The translations under genes and the position numbers were made by a program. The notes below the pieces were generated by a model, which was not told where the DNA came from, did no database searches, and worked only from the letters and a program-made list of their open reading frames with translations. A stretch of 35,301 bases of DNA from an uncultured Collinsella sp. (GTDB taxonomy: Bacteria > Actinomycetota > Coriobacteriia > Coriobacteriales > Coriobacteriaceae), in contig CATVZP010000013.1 in NCBI GenBank assembly GCA_958348565.1, forward strand, positions 1 through 35,301, in the 5' to 3' direction. The first letter of the stretch is position 1, and every line of letters begins with the position of its first letter. Below are positions 16,944 to 23,440 of the stretch, piece after piece.

Positions 16944-16958
16944 AACAAATTGTTTGTT
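16944..16958. promoter_or_regulatory. Palindromic operator candidate 2
   Basis: AACAAA-TTG-TTTGTT, with arms identical to site 1 and start-to-start distance 51 bp, close to five helical turns. This puts both sites on roughly the same DNA face. The AT-rich 36 bp between them is where the dpaL promoter would be expected. Confidence 0.6.
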
Positions 16959-17077
16959 GCCGTAATCGGTACCTTTTCGCCGCCGAACGGTTACATAACG
17001 CAGCGACGTTTTCGTTATTTGCGAACAAGTGGGGTTTATGGCAAAGTGAGCCCAAACTAATTTTTAGGAAGGCACCC

Positions 17078-17731
17078 ATGACCCCCGCACAGATAGAGTT
17101 TTACAAGCGCCTTGCACACGGCCTGGCGCTCCAGTTTGGCCCCAACTGCGAAGTCGTCGTCCACGACTTGGAGACCGAGGACGTGGACCACTCCATCGTA
17201 GTGATCGAAAACGGCCACGTCAGCGGACGCAAACTAGGTGACGGTCCCAGCCATATTGTGCTCGAGTCCATGCACGAGGGCACCGCCGACGTGCACGACC
17301 GCGAGCCATACCTCACCAAAACCGCCGATGGCAAGCTGCTCAAGTCCTCGACCATCTTTATCCGCAACGATGAGGGCAAACCCGTCGGCATTTTGGGCAT
17401 TAACTTTGACATTACGCTCATGAAGGCTTTTGAGCGTTCGCTCGATGCCTTTACCGGCACCGGCGGCACGGGCTACACCGAGCCCGAGCCCATTACCAAA
17501 AACATCGGCGACCTGCTCGAAGACCTGCTGCGCGAGTGCGAGCAATACGTGGGCAAGCCCGCGGCGCTCATGACCAAAGACGAGCGCATCCGTGCCATTG
17601 GCTACCTCGACCGTCGCGGCGCCTTCCTCATCTCCAAGTCGAGCGAACGCGCCTGCGAGTTCTTTGGCATCTCCAAATACAGCTTCTACAGCTACCTCAA
17701 CGAGGCAAAGGCTGCCGCCGGCGACAAATAG
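17078..17731 (+). CDS. YheO-family transcriptional regulator (PAS-like sensor plus HTH)
   Basis: DNA-binding regulator of the YheO type, with an N-terminal PAS-like sensor domain (about residues 8-120; CEVVVHDL, NGHVSGRKLGDG, SSTIFIRNDEGKPVGILGINFD) and a C-terminal helix-turn-helix (about 160-215; GISKYSFYSYLNEAK). It is 217 aa with an AGGAAGG ribosome binding site. It diverges from dpaL across 277 nt that carry the two matching palindromes, so it most likely controls the dpaL operon and itself. A second family member (33168-33824) heads the other half of the cluster. The ligand is unknown; a purine breakdown product is the obvious guess. Confidence 0.88.
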   Translation: MTPAQIEFYKRLAHGLALQFGPNCEVVVHDLETEDVDHSIVVIENGHVSGRKLGDGPSHIVLESMHEGTADVHDREPYLTKTADGKLLKSSTIFIRNDEGKPVGILGINFDITLMKAFERSLDAFTGTGGTGYTEPEPITKNIGDLLEDLLRECEQYVGKPAALMTKDERIRAIGYLDRRGAFLISKSSERACEFFGISKYSFYSYLNEAKAAAGDK

Positions 17732-17853
17732 TCAGCGCGCCTGCGCCCCTCCCCTTTTGGGCACGAGTTCTGGAATGCACGAATCCGAGAGTCGGCCGCA
17801 AGGCAAGTTCCATATAATCGATGAATATGAGCATTTCGAAAGGATGGAACAAG

Positions 17854-18846
17854 ATGGGGTCGAGCAACGCATCACGCAACGGCCGCGGAGGCACCGTTTC
17901 TGGCGCCAGGCATGCGAAACACGCGTTTGACGAGGGCGAAGAGGGCCTTTTTGCGCTGAGCCTCGACGACGTGATGAGCGACCGCCCCTGGACCGCCGAG
18001 GAACTCATGGGCGGCGGAGCTCGCCCGACAAGTGCAAAGCCCGCACCTTCCGCCACGCCCGCGCCGGCATCCGTGCCCGCGGACGACTTTGCCACCCGTC
18101 CCATCGTGCAGGCGACGCGTAAAGCCGCCCCTGCACCCCGTCCTGCTAGCGATCCGTCCGAGACGGCGGCGTTTCTCGCTGCAGCGGCACAGCGCCCCAC
18201 GGCAGACAGCACGATTCGCTACGCTGCCCCGCAGCAGTCGGCATACACGGCTCCCGAGCCCGAGCTCGAGCCGCCTGTCATGGATCTGGATGATCTTTCC
18301 AACCGTCAGTTTGCCTTTGATTCCTGGGCGGCGGCAGATCTGGACGAGACCTCGGGCGGCATGCCGGCGCTCAACATTCCGGTAAACCCCCTGTTTGCGG
18401 CTGCCGAGGAACGCGACTCCGCATACGACAACACCGCAGCATACGCCAACCGTCCGAGCGAACAGCCTCGCGCCGGCCGCATCGAAACCGAGAATTACGG
18501 CCAAACGTCGAGCGGCTATTCTCGCGACCCGTTTACCGCCACGCCCGCTGCCGATTACAACCAAGCGAGCGTAAAGGCAGCCTCGGCATCGTCGTATACC
18601 CACGGCACCGACGATAAGCGCGCTGCCGATTACCACACCGAAGAAAAACCGCCGCGCTTTTCGGAGTTTTCGCAGGCGGCAAAGGTTGTCTTTATCGCCA
18701 TCATCATCGCCCTGCTCGGCGTGATCGCGTTTGAGGGATTCCAGCTATTCCGCGGCCCAACCGCATCCGAATCGGCAACGCAGAAAGCAGAGGACGACAA
18801 CCAGTACCTGGACATCAACACCCTCAAGGGCGACCCCAACAGCTAG
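17854..18846 (+). CDS. Unrecognised protein with disordered N-terminal region and one C-terminal membrane segment
   Basis: I do not recognise this 330-aa protein. Most of it (about residues 1-260) is low-complexity, rich in Ala, Pro, Ser and acidic residues and probably disordered. One strong membrane segment follows (VVFIAIIIALLGVIAFEGFQLF, about 278-299) and then a short acidic tail. The topology resembles a tail-anchored or single-pass membrane protein with a large cytoplasmic part. I start at the ATG at 17854, which has AAAGGA 9 nt upstream; an in-frame ATG 33 nt earlier has no clear site. It stands alone, downstream of the regulator, outside the purine cluster functionally. Confidence 0.75.
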   Translation: MGSSNASRNGRGGTVSGARHAKHAFDEGEEGLFALSLDDVMSDRPWTAEELMGGGARPTSAKPAPSATPAPASVPADDFATRPIVQATRKAAPAPRPASDPSETAAFLAAAAQRPTADSTIRYAAPQQSAYTAPEPELEPPVMDLDDLSNRQFAFDSWAAADLDETSGGMPALNIPVNPLFAAAEERDSAYDNTAAYANRPSEQPRAGRIETENYGQTSSGYSRDPFTATPAADYNQASVKAASASSYTHGTDDKRAADYHTEEKPPRFSEFSQAAKVVFIAIIIALLGVIAFEGFQLFRGPTASESATQKAEDDNQYLDINTLKGDPNS

Positions 18847-18884
18847 GTTGGAACATAAGCTATGCCGCACCCCTGTTTACGTGC

Positions 18885-18969
18885 AGTTTTACACTTTTCC
18901 GTGATTTGGGCGGCTCGAATTTGACACTTTTCCGTACTTTCATACGGCTGATTTCGACACTTTTCCGGA
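18885..18969. repeat. 33-bp direct repeat, three copies
   Basis: The core ACACTTTTCCG starts at 18891, 18924 and 18957, exactly 33 bp apart. Two copies extend to GACACTTTTCCG, with diverged sequence between the cores. The period is a multiple of three, but the stretch shows no coding character or ribosome binding site. Confidence 0.75.
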
Positions 18970-18992
18970 TGTTGGCCGAATAATTGCCGCGT

Positions 18993-19036
18993 AATCAAGC
19001 GCCGTCTGCACATCATTTCGCAGGCGGCGCTTGATT
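18993..19036. terminator. Strong hairpin upstream of the 140-aa ORF leader
   Basis: Arms 18993-19009 and 19020-19036 pair over 17 bp with one G-T wobble and a 10-nt loop. The outer 12 bp (AATCAAGCGCCG with its complement) are perfect. Only a weak T-run follows on either strand, so it may be a bidirectional terminator for the 17854-18846 gene or a repeat element. Confidence 0.55.
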
Positions 19037-19056
19037 TCTGTCCGCGCGTGCTGATA

Positions 19057-19182
19057 GACTCCATCGTGCCCGCAAGGAGCGGGCGCGTTTTATCCAGAGT
19101 CGGGGTAGAGAGTTGGCTCCACGATCCCGACGCCAACCGGCCAAGAGGCACGGTGGCCCTGCCAACATCGATGAAAGGAGTC
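19057..19182 (+). ncRNA. Candidate structured leader RNA (S-box-like, ribosome-binding-site sequestering)
   Basis: Several helices fit together by eye. P1 pairs GACTCCATCG (19057-19066) with CGATG (19169-19173) and GGAGTC (19177-19182), burying the AAAGGAG ribosome binding site of the next ORF. A hairpin forms from GCCCGC/GCGGGC (19068-19073, 19079-19084). After TATCCAGAG a stem forms from GTCGGG (19099-19104) and CCCGAC (19126-19131). Its loop GTTGGC (19112-19117) can pair with GCCAAC at 19132-19137 or, as a pseudoknot, with GCCAAC at 19161-19166. This resembles the SAM-I/SAM-IV riboswitch layout, but the invariant GCAACC is altered (GCCAACC), so the ligand is uncertain. Confidence 0.45.
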
Positions 19183-19185
19183 CGT

Positions 19186-19608
19186 ATGGACAATTTCTCC
19201 TTGCGCAGTGAGCGCAACTTCCACAATCTGGTCGTCAAACCGAATCAGATGCATCTTCTGGACAAGCCGAACGGCTACGCCTCGGCCATGGTCAAGAGCA
19301 GCCTCTCCCACCAGATGCGCTTTACGGTGCAGGTGCTCGAGGAAAAGCTCTGTGCTGCTGGCAATCCGCATGTGCTGCAGATTAAGCTGTTCGGAGACGA
19401 CTCGCGTGAGCCGTCTAGTTGGAAGCTCTTTGCCGACGGCGTGTGCGTTGCGGACGGATCCGGCGCCTTTGCCCGCGAGTGCTTCTGCGAGGGAGCCGAG
19501 GTGTTTTTGGACTTGTGCCGCGATGCCGTGCGCGCGGCCGGGCTGCGTCAGTGGAGCCAGAGGGAGTATGAGCTGTTGAGTGCCGCGCGCGGGATTGCGG
19601 GGGCGTAG
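19186..19608 (+). CDS. Unrecognised 140-aa protein
   Basis: I do not recognise this family. The 140-aa protein starts MDNFSLRSERNFHNLVV, has a mixed alpha/beta appearance with six cysteines and no membrane segment or signal peptide, and ends with a helical segment (QWSQREYELLSAARGIAGA). I start at the ATG at 19186, which has AAAGGAG 5 nt upstream; an open extension of 46 codons overlaps the structured leader and lacks a ribosome binding site. Its translation may be controlled by that leader. No neighbour suggests a role. Confidence 0.75.
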   Translation: MDNFSLRSERNFHNLVVKPNQMHLLDKPNGYASAMVKSSLSHQMRFTVQVLEEKLCAAGNPHVLQIKLFGDDSREPSSWKLFADGVCVADGSGAFARECFCEGAEVFLDLCRDAVRAAGLRQWSQREYELLSAARGIAGA

Positions 19609-19718
19609 GCAGACAGACCAGACAGCTCGTCATACTGGTTGACACTTCGATTCAAACAGCAGGGCGAAGTCGCGCTTACAGTCCCGCCATGCCAAACCGA
19701 ATGGCGTTCTCAAAAGGC

Positions 19719-20453
19719 CTACCTCCCCTCCGCCTTAAGCCTCAGCAACAGGTCGCCCAGCTCGGGGCACTTGCTGGAAAGGCGCGTCTGGGCTCGCTCG
19801 CCCATCCCCCACCGCTGGCGGACTTCCTGGGCGCGCGGGCTCACACGGTAGTCCTCGTCCATCACCTGCTTGAGCAGCTTGGCGGTCACGCGCGCATCGG
19901 CCAGGGCGCTGTGGGCGTGGCCCGTCGACTCGTCAAACTCGATGCCAAACCACATTGCCGCGTCACCCAAAGAGACGCACCCGTGGCTGCCCACGTCCAT
20001 AATCGAGGTGTAAAACGCCTGCAGGTCGGCCCAGTCCGTAGGAAATGCGGAAAGATCGATGCGCTTTGCCTGGCACTCGGTCAAAAGCTGTCGACGATCC
20101 GCTCCGCTCCAGCAAACCACCTGGGCGGAGTAGCGACCGATCCAATCGCTGAGCCTTTTGATCACCACGTAGAGCGGATCGGCCATCGCGGTGTCCACAG
20201 CCGATATCCCCGTAAGCTCGCGGACGGGAAACGCAACGCCTTCGGTAAATTCCGTCTGCACAAACTGCGAGAACTCGCCCATAACGTTGCCGTGGTAATC
20301 GAGCTTGACGGCGCCGACCTCGATAATCTCATTGCGCAGTCCACGGCGCTGGCGCTGCTTTGGCACCGGCGCAAACTCAAAGTCCAGCACAATCTGGCGC
20401 GCAAAGTTCGTCGTATCGATAGCCGAGATACACGGTGTCTTTTCAGCTGACAC
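19719..20453 (-). CDS. DnaQ-like 3'-5' exonuclease domain protein
   Basis: DEDD-superfamily nuclease with the first motif DFEF (D24, E26), a middle region with NEIIEVGAVKLD and the final motif GHAHSALADARVTAKLL, giving the DEDDh active site. The 244-aa length and the wide spacing match stand-alone KapD/ERI-1-type exonucleases rather than the polymerase III epsilon subunit. It starts at GTG (20453), with AAAGG about 8 nt upstream. It stands alone, convergent with the 140-aa ORF. Whether DNA or RNA is the substrate cannot be told. Confidence 0.85.
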   Translation of the reverse strand: MSAEKTPCISAIDTTNFARQIVLDFEFAPVPKQRQRRGLRNEIIEVGAVKLDYHGNVMGEFSQFVQTEFTEGVAFPVRELTGISAVDTAMADPLYVVIKRLSDWIGRYSAQVVCWSGADRRQLLTECQAKRIDLSAFPTDWADLQAFYTSIMDVGSHGCVSLGDAAMWFGIEFDESTGHAHSALADARVTAKLLKQVMDEDYRVSPRAQEVRQRWGMGERAQTRLSSKCPELGDLLLRLKAEGR

Positions 20454-20536
20454 GGTTAGGGCCTTTCTCCGTTGCCTGCCGCTTGCTACATAGGCGGCTG
20501 CATTGCCGTAAGGATAGGCGCTCGTGCGGACATGAA

Positions 20537-20662
20537 ATGACCGATCTGACTGATTTCGTGAAGCTCCTGACCGCTTTGGTCTCGCTCCTCACGGCGCTTA
20601 TCGGGCTTACCGAGGCACTCAAGCAGCGTACGAAGCAGAAAAAGAGGGGTCGACGCCACTAA
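20537..20662 (+). CDS. Candidate small hydrophobic protein with basic tail
   Basis: A 41-codon frame gives one hydrophobic helix (FVKLLTALVSLLTALIGL) followed by a strongly basic tail (KQRTKQKKRGRRH). This shape is seen in type I toxins and small membrane peptides. The ribosome binding site is poor, with no AGGAG at normal spacing, and a hairpin overlaps the stop. It could be a chance ORF. Confidence 0.35.
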   Translation: MTDLTDFVKLLTALVSLLTALIGLTEALKQRTKQKKRGRRH

Positions 20663-20675
20663 GGCATTGACCCCT
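20645..20675. terminator. Terminator-like hairpin after the small ORF
   Basis: AGGGGTC (20645-20651) pairs with GACCCCT (20669-20675), with a nested GCC/GGC pair inside. An A-run precedes it and TT follows, so it could end transcripts from either direction. Confidence 0.5.
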
Positions 20676-20802
20676 TAATCGAAGTAACGGCGCTGCCCAG
20701 CTATCACCCTTGGGCTGCCGTCGACCTTATTCTACCCACGGCTGCCAGGTTTACCAAATGGATTTTCGGTAAAGGAAGCACGGCGCTCGCCCGACTCATC
20801 CA

Positions 20803-21444
20803 CTATTCCAGCCACCACTCCACGTCCACGGAGCACTCGACCTCGATGGGTTCCGGATCCAGCACCGTTTCCCCAAGGCCTCCGGATGTCCCATCGGGAG
20901 CGCCCATGGCAGCGCAGTACACCCCACCATAATCCCCCGGCCGGCTGTTATACGAGATATGCTTGATACCGCCCAGCTTAGTCCCCGCCGCCGTAGCAAG
21001 CGCCTGTGCATTACCGCGAGCACGCTCGACAGCGCGGGCAATCAGGACGTCCTCCGCCGCGCGCTCATCCGCAAGTTCAAATCGAATGTTCATGTCGGCA
21101 TGCGATCCGCAGGTGTTGAGCGCCGTCCACACAGCCGCACAGTCAATAGAATCGACAGGTGCAGCAACCGTGCCGTACGCATAGTAGTCGTAGCCCACGA
21201 TGATTGCCCTTTTGCGCGTCGTCTGCGCATAGCAGGTGTACCGGCGACACGTTAACTCGTCATCCAGACCAAAGGGCGCCAGCGCAGCGGCGACCTTGGC
21301 GCGATCGGCGTTGTAATCGTCCAGGCACGCCTCCTTGGTATCAAAGCGGCCGCCAAAGCCAATGCTAAAGATCACGCGATCGGGCATGACCTTATCCTCG
21401 ATCTGGGCACCAACGCTCACATAACCGGTCTTATCCGTTGCCAT
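20803..21444 (-). CDS. SIMPL (DUF541)-domain protein
   Basis: The 213-aa protein resembles the SIMPL/DUF541 family: an N-terminal strand with VSVGAQIEDKVMPDRVIFSIGF, a central CRRYTCYAQTTRKRAIIVGYDYYAYGTV, and a helix with AVERARGNAQALATAAGTKLGGIKHISY, the usual C-terminal core. No signal peptide is seen, unlike the exported Gram-negative members. I start at the second ATG (21444), which has AAAGGA 8 nt upstream; an earlier ATG at 21450 is too close to it. Function of the family is poorly known. It is monocistronic as far as visible. Confidence 0.65.
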   Translation of the reverse strand: MATDKTGYVSVGAQIEDKVMPDRVIFSIGFGGRFDTKEACLDDYNADRAKVAAALAPFGLDDELTCRRYTCYAQTTRKRAIIVGYDYYAYGTVAAPVDSIDCAAVWTALNTCGSHADMNIRFELADERAAEDVLIARAVERARGNAQALATAAGTKLGGIKHISYNSRPGDYGGVYCAAMGAPDGTSGGLGETVLDPEPIEVECSVDVEWWLE

Positions 21445-21952
21445 GGCATCCGTCCTTTCCACGAATGACTACGTTGCAGTAAACATAGGCGCCCGTGCGG
21501 ACACAAAGTTGCGCGGCGGCGCCGCTGCGGGTCCTGGGACGCATGTTCCATTTGAGGCCTCTACCGGAAAACGAATCCCATTCCGAGCGTCGAATCCGGG
21601 ACGCAGTTTCCGCCAGAGGTCCCAATCGGAAACTGCGCCCCACTCTGGAGCCAAATTCCGGGATGCAATTTCCGCTTGAGGACCGATCAACCGCTCATAT
21701 CACACGTCCTCAAACGCGCAATCCAGAGCTGCAAAATAGCAGATAAACAACCATTTTTGGAAAAGTACACGTCCCGAAACTTACCAAGACTTCATATCTA
21801 GCTACCGTTCAAGGTCGCCGATTACCGCCCACCGATTCGGATGTAAAAATGTCGCCGAAAACAGGCCATCTACCTGCATGGTTAGATTTTGGTCAGCTGA
21901 GCGGCAAGTTCCAGCTGATACGTTTTTGCTACCCAAAAGGAGGCGGTAGCTC
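21445..21952. other. Intergenic interval with 62-bp repeat array and AT-rich leader
   Basis: About 500 nt with no convincing gene. The left part holds the first 62-bp repeat array (21535-21689). The right part (21690-21952) is AT-richer and contains two CAGCTG hexamers 12 nt apart before the AbiEi-like gene. No strong promoter was identified. Confidence 0.6.
21535..21689 (+). repeat. 62-bp degenerate tandem repeat array, left of the AbiEi-like gene
   Basis: Two full 62-bp units (21566-21627, 21628-21689), preceded by a half unit. Each unit starts GGAAA, has CCCA.TC.GAG near position 12, CCGGGA near 31 and TTTCC near 42. GGAAA and TTTCC, and the CCC and GGG blocks, are arranged as an imperfect hairpin. 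A 65-nt stretch spanning the half unit and unit 1 matches the right-hand array (23026-23330) with about three differences, in the same orientation. Confidence 0.85.
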
Positions 21953-22951
21953 ATGACCCATTGCAATGACCAGCTCATCGACCAACTGCTCACTCAAGCC
22001 GAACAAGAGGGGCGCTGCCTGATCCCCCCGAGCACGGCGATCCGAAAAGCGCTCCTCCGGCGCACCGGCGGCACGGTCGTCTCCCCCATGCCGGGACTGT
22101 TCGCGCGCAAAATGCGCTGGGATGAACTCAACCGGGCGCAGCGTCATTGCGAGATTATTCGCGCCCTTGCGATCATCCACCCCGATTGGACGTTCTGCTC
22201 GTTTTCGGCAGCTTGCCTGCTGGGGCTCGAGGTCTCGTGGCGACACCTGAATGTCGTGCATGTCTGCAGCTCGACAAAGCCGTCGGCTCGTCCGGGCGCG
22301 CATATTCAGCGGCACCAGATTGAGCCGGCCGGAGCAATACACAAAGCCGGCATATCGGTAACGCCGCCCATCCAAACGGCCACAGATTGCCTGCTGCAAA
22401 CTGGTTTTGCCGACGGCATGCCCATTGCCGATTCGGCAATCTCAAAGCTCGGCCTTACGCGAGAGCAGTTGATGGAGGCCGTCGAGCAACGAACGACCGC
22501 CCGCAATGGTCGCGCGATTCGCACCGCCCTCACAACGCTTCGATATGCCGACGCCCGCGCCGAGAGCGGCGGGGAATCGGTCGCCCGAGCCGCCATGATC
22601 GAGACCGGTTTTGCGCCCGACTGGCTTCAATACGAATTGACGGACCCCTTCGATTCGGCCAAGCCCATACGAACGGACTTTGCCTGGGAGCGCCAGGCGC
22701 GGGGACTCACGCTGGGCGAGCTCGACGGGCTCATCAAATATACCGACCAGACCATGTTGGCCGGACGCACCACCGCCGAGGCGCTCGTTGCCGAACGACA
22801 GCGCGAGGCGCACCTATCGCTCTACGGTCATCCTCTGCTGCGCTTTACCATAAACGAGGTCCGCTCGGCAGGAATGCTCGCCAAAAAGTTGCAGACGGCA
22901 GGCATCCGGCAGACCGCGCTGCCGACGTGGCTCAACGAAGTGGAGCTGTAG
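21953..22951 (+). CDS. AbiEi-like/DUF559-like protein with PD-(D/E)xK nuclease-type C-terminus
   Basis: The 332-aa protein has the layout common in actinobacterial AbiEi-antitoxin-like proteins: an N-terminal winged-helix-like region, a middle domain (HPDWTFCSFSAACLLGL, then VVHVCSS), and a C-terminal Vsr/DUF559-like region. Candidate PD-(D/E)xK residues are E208, D242 (RTDFAW), E256 and K262 (GELDGLIKY). AAAGGAGG lies 9 nt before the ATG. No AbiEii-type toxin partner is adjacent. Both sides are bordered by arrays of the same 62-bp repeat. Family assignment is from recalled sequence patterns; function, defensive or otherwise, is unknown. Confidence 0.65.
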   Translation: MTHCNDQLIDQLLTQAEQEGRCLIPPSTAIRKALLRRTGGTVVSPMPGLFARKMRWDELNRAQRHCEIIRALAIIHPDWTFCSFSAACLLGLEVSWRHLNVVHVCSSTKPSARPGAHIQRHQIEPAGAIHKAGISVTPPIQTATDCLLQTGFADGMPIADSAISKLGLTREQLMEAVEQRTTARNGRAIRTALTTLRYADARAESGGESVARAAMIETGFAPDWLQYELTDPFDSAKPIRTDFAWERQARGLTLGELDGLIKYTDQTMLAGRTTAEALVAERQREAHLSLYGHPLLRFTINEVRSAGMLAKKLQTAGIRQTALPTWLNEVEL

Positions 22952-23440
22952 GAGCTGCTAGGCCGCGCATCGCCGGATCGCATCCCCCCCTATCTGGGCC
23001 GCGTTTTCCCAACGGCCACGCCAATGGAAAACGCGTCCCATTCTGAGGCATGATTCCGGGACACAGCTTCCGGTTGAGGGGCGATCCGGAAAGCACGACC
23101 CGTTCCGAGACCGAATTCCGGGACGCAGTTTCCGCTTGAGGCTTCAACCGGAAAATGCATCCCAGGCTGGAGCCATATTCCGGGACACACTTTCCATTTG
23201 AGGCCTCTACCGGAAAACGAATCCCATTCTGAGCGTCGAATCCGGGATACAGTTTCCGTTTGAAGCCCGTCCGGAAAGTACGCCCCATTCTGGAGCCGAA
23301 ATCTGGGACGAATCTTCCGCATGCGGAGGCGCTCCAAGCAAAAGGCCCCGGCTCGCGATGGAGCTGGGGCCAAAGGCGCAGCGTATGTAGTTGATGCTCA
23401 GTGCGAACAGCCCGTCAACAATGGCTGTCCGCACCCTACC
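22952..23440. other. Intergenic interval filled mainly by 62-bp repeats
   Basis: About 490 nt between the AbiEi-like gene and xdhD. Positions 22993-23330 are repeat units. The rest (23331-23440), next to the xdhD 3' end, has no recognisable feature. Minus-strand open frames across the repeats shift at each unit because 62 is not a multiple of three, so they are not genes. Confidence 0.65.
22993..23330 (+). repeat. 62-bp degenerate tandem repeat array, right of the AbiEi-like gene
   Basis: Units begin with GGAAA at 23026, 23088, 23150, 23212 and 23273 (spacings 62, 62, 62, 61), with a degenerate half unit before (from about 22993) and a partial last unit. They share the hairpin-like GGAAA...TCCC/CGGGA...TTTCC layout and TTGAGG near position 50. 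Unit 4 is most like unit 1 of the left array. Confidence 0.88.

Larger units (their letters stand above)
18847..19185. other. Non-coding interval: tandem repeat, hairpin, and structured-leader candidate
   Basis: About 340 nt without a credible gene. From left to right it holds three copies of a 33-bp direct repeat (18885-18969), a 17-bp-stem hairpin (18993-19036), and a leader with several mutually consistent helices (19057-19182) that ends at the start codon of the next gene. Confidence 0.7.
20454..20802. other. Intergenic interval with a small hydrophobic ORF and a hairpin
   Basis: About 350 nt between the exonuclease start and the end of the SIMPL-domain gene. Apart from the 41-codon ORF (20537-20662) and the hairpin overlapping its end (20645-20675), I see no gene. 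Confidence 0.6.

Noticed and set aside
17821..18846. Upstream ATG for the disordered membrane protein
   Set aside because: The start at 17821 has no Shine-Dalgarno sequence, whereas AAAGGA is correctly spaced before 17854.
18843..19238. A 131-codon minus-strand ORF over the 33-bp repeats with an 11-residue periodic peptide
   Set aside because: The periodicity arises from the DNA repeat. There is no ribosome binding site, and the frame overlaps the structured leader and the start of the 140-aa gene.
21535..23330. CRISPR array
   Set aside because: Repeat units are contiguous and degenerate across the whole 62 bp, without alternating constant repeats and unique spacers, and no cas gene is present.
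22932..23434. Several overlapping minus-strand ORFs with repeated peptide motifs such as RFPVEASNGK
   Set aside because: They are translations of the 62-bp repeat. As 62 is not a multiple of three, each unit changes frame, so no single repeat protein is encoded.
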